Part shown: in pieces, positions 59,993-64,000 of the stretch
Numbering within the stretch: position 1 is the stretch's first letter
Layout of the letters: every line of letters starts with the position of its first letter
From: Streptomyces sp. NBC_01231
GTDB taxonomy: Bacteria; Actinomycetota; Actinomycetes; Streptomycetales; Streptomycetaceae
Direction of reading: 5' to 3'
Assembly: GCA_035999765.1 (NCBI GenBank)
Contig: CP108521.1
Location: 5,332,001-5,396,000 of the forward strand
Length of the DNA stretch: 64,000 bases
Translations under genes and position numbers: made by a program
The notes under the pieces: model-generated
The model's database searches: none
Seen by the model: the letters and a program-made list of their open reading frames with translations, nothing else
Told to the model about the DNA's origin: nothing

Positions 59993-60717
59993 CAGAACCG
60001 CACCTCCTCGGCTGCGGGCAGGACGAGTTCGATGCCGGTGGGCAGCCTGCTCGGGTCGTCGATGCCGTTGGCCTCGGCGATCGACCGCCAGGCGGACGCC
60101 TCGCCGTACTCGCGCCACGCGAGGGACTGGAGGGAGTCGCCGGCCACGACCCGGTGCACCCGCTGGGCGGTCAGCGCGCCGGAGGTCGGGTTCTGGCCCT
60201 TGGTCTTGCTGGGGATCTCGTTCAGGTGCACCTGACAGGTGGCGCGGATCGGCACACCGGTCGTCCCGAAGAGGGAGTACGTCGCTTCGACGCTGCTGAC
60301 ATAGGCGGTGAACCGGGCCGTGGAGAAGGAGCCCCACTGGAAGACCACCCAGGGCGGGGAGGGCTGCTTGGCCGCGATGCTCTTGGTGGTCACCTCGCAG
60401 CACTCCAGCAGCGACTCCACCTTCTTGAGCACGCTGTTGCTGCTCGGCTCGTCCGAGGAGTCCAGGAAGATCTCCACCGTCATCTCGCGCGGCTCGGGTC
60501 CCATGAACTCCGGTGTGGCGCCGTCCCGTACGGCCGGTGTCGGCGTCGCCTTCCACTGGGAGCGGCGCGACAGCGACAGCTGTGACGGGTTGAAGTCCAA
60601 CGCGAACGACTTGATCAGGCCGCCCGGCGTGGTGCTCGTCCCGACCGGCGGTTCGTGGATCGCGAGCGTCGCGCGGACCAGGCTCTTGCCGGCACCGCCC
60701 TTGTTTCCCTTGGCCAT
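59992..60717 (-). CDS. LysM-containing tube-baseplate adaptor
   Basis: 241 residues from the start at 60717. An N-terminal tail-protein-like domain ('LIKSFALDFNPSQLSLSRRS', 'PEFMGPEPREMTVEIFLD') is followed by a LysM-like C-terminus ('RVVAGDSLQSLAWREYGEAS', 'RLPTGIELVLP'). It matches Afp7-type proteins linking tube and spike. TGATG overlap with the VgrG start. Confidence 0.9.
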   Translation of the reverse strand: MAKGNKGGAGKSLVRATLAIHEPPVGTSTTPGGLIKSFALDFNPSQLSLSRRSQWKATPTPAVRDGATPEFMGPEPREMTVEIFLDSSDEPSSNSVLKKVESLLECCEVTTKSIAAKQPSPPWVVFQWGSFSTARFTAYVSSVEATYSLFGTTGVPIRATCQVHLNEIPSKTKGQNPTSGALTAQRVHRVVAGDSLQSLAWREYGEASAWRSIAEANGIDDPSRLPTGIELVLPAAEEVRF

Positions 60718-60731
60718 GGTCGTTCCTCCCG

Positions 60732-61157
60732 TCAGTCCGTGAACCCGTGGTGGGCGATCTCCAGGACCTCGGTCGCGACCCCCGGACTGGCCGGATCCAG
60801 GGACGGCCCCTTCCAGCTGACCGGCAGCACGTCGATCAGGCCCCACCGGGCGACCTCCGAACCGTCCGCCCGCAACGCGGCGATCTGCGCGGTGGGCCGG
60901 GTGACACCGGTGGTCACCGAGGAGATCCACTTGGCGACCTTGGTGGTGTCCGGGGTGAGCGGGCGGGTCAGCCGGATAGTGGAGAAGGTGACACGGGAGG
61001 GGAGTTGCCAGACGAAGCCGTTGTTGCCGCCCTCCTGCCGGTGCTCGACCTCCACCTGGGACGACAGCCCCTCGCACCCGTTGAAGTAACCGAGGCTCTC
61101 GCCGTCGATGGTCAGGGTGAAGAAGATGGTGGAGCCCGGGTCGAGATCGCGGGACAT
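60732..61157 (-). CDS. Tail tube protein (gp19-like)
   Basis: 141 residues; T4 gp19-like tube pattern 'GSTIFFTLTIDGESLGYFNG', 'GLSSQVEVEHRQEGGNNGFV' and 'VLEIAHHGF'. It polymerises into the inner tube (Afp1/5-like). 14 bases upstream of the LysM-protein gene. A second tube and the sheath gene are expected outside the window to the right. Confidence 0.92.
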   Translation of the reverse strand: MSRDLDPGSTIFFTLTIDGESLGYFNGCEGLSSQVEVEHRQEGGNNGFVWQLPSRVTFSTIRLTRPLTPDTTKVAKWISSVTTGVTRPTAQIAALRADGSEVARWGLIDVLPVSWKGPSLDPASPGVATEVLEIAHHGFTD

Positions 61158-61253
61158 CGCGGGGGCCTTTCTGGGGGCGGGCGGGTTCTGCGGGTGGTGC
61201 GCTGCGGTGGGAGACGGCCTGTTGTGCAGCCGGTGTTGCTGTGGGTGGTGCGG

Positions 61254-64000
61254 TCAGTTGCGGGGGTCGCGGAGTCTGCCGATGCGCTCCCGGTCGAGGC
61301 GTAGTTCGGTGCGCAGGAGCCGGGTGATGCGGCCGGTCAGGCGGTGCGTGAGTTCGTCGAGCTGGAAGTCGGTCAGGGCACGGGGGTCGAAGGCGTCTTT
61401 GGGGACCGCCGAGTACGAGGGCGGCGCCGGCCCCGGGCTGTAGGCCGGCGGGGGCGCGCCGTCGGAGAAGGGGGGCGGGCTGCCGGGCGGTGAGTACGGG
61501 GGCGGGTTTCCGGAGGGAGGGTTTCCGGGGGGCGAGTACGGGGGCGGCGGGGTGGTGGGTGGGGATGCCGTGGGGATGGGGATCGGGGCGGTGGCGGCCC
61601 TCTCCGGGGTGCGCTGGACGGCGGGGGCCTGCGGGGCGGGGGCTGCGGGTGGCGGGCCCGCCGACGGGGCAGCGGCCGGTGCCGGTGCGTGCCGGGGGTG
61701 GACGACGGGCCGGGCTTCGGCGCCGGGTGCGGTACGACGCAGGGGTACGGCCGTGAGGGTCGGGCGGCGCTGGATGGTGGGTGCGGTGGGTGCGGTGGGT
61801 GCGACTGGGGGGCGGGGCGGTGTCTGCGGTGTGGGCTGCATGGGCGTCGGGGTGGTGCTGGTCGAGGTGGTGGGGACGGTGGGGGCCGTCGGTGTGGTGA
61901 GGGGGAAGGGCACGGCGGCGGGTGTGGGTGCGGGCACGGTGTTGCCTTCGGCTGCGGACGGCGGCTTGGCGTGCGAGGGCAGCGGGGCGGCCGCACGAGG
62001 GGTGGTGAGCGCGGCGGGGAGCGCCGGGGCCGCGGTGCCCGAACGTTGCGCGTCCGCCGGGCGGTTGGTGGCGGTGCGCTGTACGGCGGGTACGGCTCCC
62101 GCCCCGCCGAGCGGCGTCGCGTCGACGGGGCGGGAAGAAAGGGGGGCGCCGAGCGGTGCGCGGGTGGGTGACGTGGGGGTGCGGCGGGCGGCCGGTGCCG
62201 TGCGGGTCCGCGGCGGAGCGGTGGTGGGGTGCGGCAGGGGGGCGCCCAGGGCGGAGGTGCGCTGCACCGGGGGCAGCGGCCGTGCATCCCGTGGACTTGG
62301 GAGACCGCGTGGACGCCGTGTCGTGGCGCCGGGTTCGGTGTGTCCGGGGCCGGCCGCCGGGCCGGATGCCTCAGAGGACGACGGGGCCTGAACGGGCGTG
62401 CCCTTCGTGGTGCCGACGCGGGCGGGCGGTGCGGGCACAGGGGCTGCGGTGGGCCGTCGGGCGGACGACGTCCCTTGCGACGCGGGTGTGGTCGCCTGCT
62501 GGGCAGGCGCGATCGCCTGCTCGGCGGACGGCGTGGGCTGCGGGGGCGATGGTGTGGCCCGCTGGACGTGCGGTGTGGTCTGCGGAGTGGATGAAGTCCC
62601 GTTCGGGGCGGGCGTGGTGGCCTGTTGGGCGACCGGTGCCTCGTGCGGAACGGATCCGGTGGTCTGCCCGGCGGTCGACGTGGGTTGGGGAATCGACGAC
62701 GTGGCCCGCTGGGCATGGGGCGCGGGCGGTGGGACGGCAGGCGTGCCGTGGGTGGCGGACGACGTTCCCTGCGGGGTGGGCGCGCTGGACCGCTGGACGG
62801 CGGGCGTGAGCTGAGGGGTGGCGTGCACCTCGGGGGCGCGGGCGGGCCAAGTCCCCTGCGGGGTAGGCGTGGTGGACCGCTCGGCGGAGGGGGAGGCTTG
62901 CGAGGCCGACGGGGCGACCCGCTGGGCCGAGGGCGTGGCCTGTGCGGTCGGACGCGTGTCGTGTGCGGCGGCTGAGGTGCCGTGTGCGCCGACGGAGGTG
63001 TCCTGCGAGGTGGACGGGGCGCCTTGGGGCGCGGCTGCGGGCCGTCGTGGGGTCGGTGAAGTCCCGTGTGGAGCAGGTGCGGTGGATCGCTGGACGGAGG
63101 GAGTGGTCCGTGGGGCCGTCGGCGCAGCCCGCTGCACGGAGGGCGAGGCCTGCTGCGCGGCGGGGGCGGTCTGTGCGGCCCGAGGTGTGCCGCGCGAGGT
63201 GGAGGGCGCCTCGCGCGGGGTGGCTGCGGTGCCTCGCGGGGTTTGCGGGGTGCCTTGCGGGGCGGGTGAAGTCCCGTGTGAGGCAGGCGCGGTGGATCGC
63301 TGGGCGGAGGGCGCGGGCGGTGCGGCCGTTGATGTGCCGTGCGAGGCGGGGGCGTGGCCCTGCTCTTCGGGCGGAGTGCCCTGGGCGGCGGGCACGGCTT
63401 CTTGAGGCGTGGGTGGAGTCCGGTGCGGGGCAGGTGCGGTGGATCGCTGCGCGGAAGGTGTGGTGTCGGGGGCGGGTGCGGTTCCCGGCGGGGTGGTCGG
63501 CGTGGCTCGGCGGGCGGACGCGGCTTCCTGCGGCGCGGAGGGAGCCTGGTGTGGGGCAGGTGCCGGGGATCGTTGCGCGGAGAGCGCGCCCTGTGAGGCG
63601 GCGGGTGCGGTCCCCTGTGGGGCGGTTGGCGTGCCTTGGCCGACGGACGCCGCTTCATGCGGCGTGGGCTCGGTGGAGCGGGATGCCTGCGGGGACGACG
63701 GTGTGGCCCGTTGCGCGGAGGGTGTGGTCGTAGGCGTGCTGTGCGAGGCGGGTGCGTGGCCGTGCGCGTCGGTCGGCGTGCCTCGGGTGGCGGACGCGGC
63801 CTCGTGCGCGGAAAGTGAAGTCCCTTGTGGCGTCGGCCCGGTGGAGGTGGCGGGCTCCGGAGTCGATGGTGTGGCCCGCTGGACGGAGGGCCGGGCCGGT
63901 GGGGCGGCGGGCGAGGCCGAAGGCGTGTCTTGTGCGGCGTGCGGCGTGCTCGGCCGGGCGGACCCGGTGACTGCCCTCTCGGGGGACGGCGAGGTCTGCG
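61254..64000 (-). CDS. Pro/Ala/Thr repeat protein of the injection system, partial at 5' end
   Basis: The frame is open from the window edge at 64000 to the stop at 61254-61256, at least 914 residues, so the start lies outside. Almost all of it is low complexity with recurring 'SAQRSTAPAPHGTS' / 'QRATPSTPQ' units of 12-20 residues. Only the last about 55 residues look folded: 'PRALTDFQLDELTHRLTGRI' and 'RTELRLDRERIGRLRDP'. Similar end domains occur in Streptomyces injection-system clusters next to the tube gene. It may be a tail-associated or tether protein. Codon use is heavily biased, so strand assignment rests on the C-terminal domain and operon direction. Confidence 0.8.
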   Translation of the reverse strand, partial: QTSPSPERAVTGSARPSTPHAAQDTPSASPAAPPARPSVQRATPSTPEPATSTGPTPQGTSLSAHEAASATRGTPTDAHGHAPASHSTPTTTPSAQRATPSSPQASRSTEPTPHEAASVGQGTPTAPQGTAPAASQGALSAQRSPAPAPHQAPSAPQEAASARRATPTTPPGTAPAPDTTPSAQRSTAPAPHRTPPTPQEAVPAAQGTPPEEQGHAPASHGTSTAAPPAPSAQRSTAPASHGTSPAPQGTPQTPRGTAATPREAPSTSRGTPRAAQTAPAAQQASPSVQRAAPTAPRTTPSVQRSTAPAPHGTSPTPRRPAAAPQGAPSTSQDTSVGAHGTSAAAHDTRPTAQATPSAQRVAPSASQASPSAERSTTPTPQGTWPARAPEVHATPQLTPAVQRSSAPTPQGTSSATHGTPAVPPPAPHAQRATSSIPQPTSTAGQTTGSVPHEAPVAQQATTPAPNGTSSTPQTTPHVQRATPSPPQPTPSAEQAIAPAQQATTPASQGTSSARRPTAAPVPAPPARVGTTKGTPVQAPSSSEASGPAAGPGHTEPGATTRRPRGLPSPRDARPLPPVQRTSALGAPLPHPTTAPPRTRTAPAARRTPTSPTRAPLGAPLSSRPVDATPLGGAGAVPAVQRTATNRPADAQRSGTAAPALPAALTTPRAAAPLPSHAKPPSAAEGNTVPAPTPAAVPFPLTTPTAPTVPTTSTSTTPTPMQPTPQTPPRPPVAPTAPTAPTIQRRPTLTAVPLRRTAPGAEARPVVHPRHAPAPAAAPSAGPPPAAPAPQAPAVQRTPERAATAPIPIPTASPPTTPPPPYSPPGNPPSGNPPPYSPPGSPPPFSDGAPPPAYSPGPAPPSYSAVPKDAFDPRALTDFQLDELTHRLTGRITRLLRTELRLDRERIGRLRDPRN

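Noticed and set aside
1..64000. tRNA or rRNA genes
   Set aside because: None of the non-coding gaps shows a cloverleaf or conserved rRNA segment that I could recognise by eye.

Overview
The window is high-GC actinobacterial chromosome, almost certainly Streptomyces. The evidence is codon use with G or C in third positions, many GTG starts, ATGA/TGATG operon overlaps, and families typical of the genus: PhoX with a PhoP box, TerB/TerD/VWA proteins, ATP-binding anti-sigma-like and GntR pairs, DUF6479, an SCO5918-family protein, an LAXTG surface protein and a phage-tail-like contractile injection system. No rRNA, tRNA or CRISPR array was seen. || Layout. 1-8.4 kb holds metG, a TerF-like VWA protein, a Tat-exported PhoX phosphatase behind a PHO box, an endonuclease/exonuclease/phosphatase-fold membrane protein and an alpha/beta hydrolase. 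8.4-19.8 kb holds a MocR regulator behind unusual repeats, membrane proteins, a protein with an 11-residue tandem repeat, TerB, an XRE-TPR regulator, a permease/TIGR03943 pair, a GAF-ANTAR protein and a lipoprotein. 20.0-22.6 kb holds a minimal threonyl-tRNA synthetase behind a threonine-codon leader peptide and terminator (a predicted attenuator), then a nucleoside hydrolase. 22.8-25.1 kb is a regulatory cassette (ATP-binding protein, a frameshifted small gene, a small protein, GntR). || 25.1-32.9 kb is a minus-strand, partly AT-richer block of type VII secretion-type proteins: two WXG/PPE-like proteins, a mycosin protease, a small partner, a 687-residue WXG-like protein and two lipoproteins. 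No EccC-type motor is present. 33-42 kb is ordinary core and accessory metabolism: LAETG surface protein, GH13 glucosidase, DUF4142, a hydrolase behind paired TetR-type operators, a 2OG-oxygenase-like protein, aminopeptidase P, a lipoprotein and small membrane proteins. || 42.2-45.0 kb is a decayed locus. A TetR C-terminal remnant abuts a dienelactone hydrolase fragment, which is split by an IS607-type element (serine recombinase TnpA plus a TnpB lacking zinc-finger cysteines). Removing the element at a CC dinucleotide restores the hydrolase frame. 45-53.3 kb holds DUF4328, a TerD domain fused to a PD-(D/E)XK-like nuclease, a GNAT-like protein, MerR, cold-shock protein, SCO5918-family protein, and a CGNR regulator divergent from an MBL-fold protein across a nested palindrome. 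53.4-64 kb is one end of an extracellular contractile injection system operon (tube, LysM, VgrG spike, gp25, baseplate J, gpI-like), flanked by a zinc-ribbon/discoidin-like membrane protein and by a very long Pro/Ala/Thr repeat protein that runs off the window.
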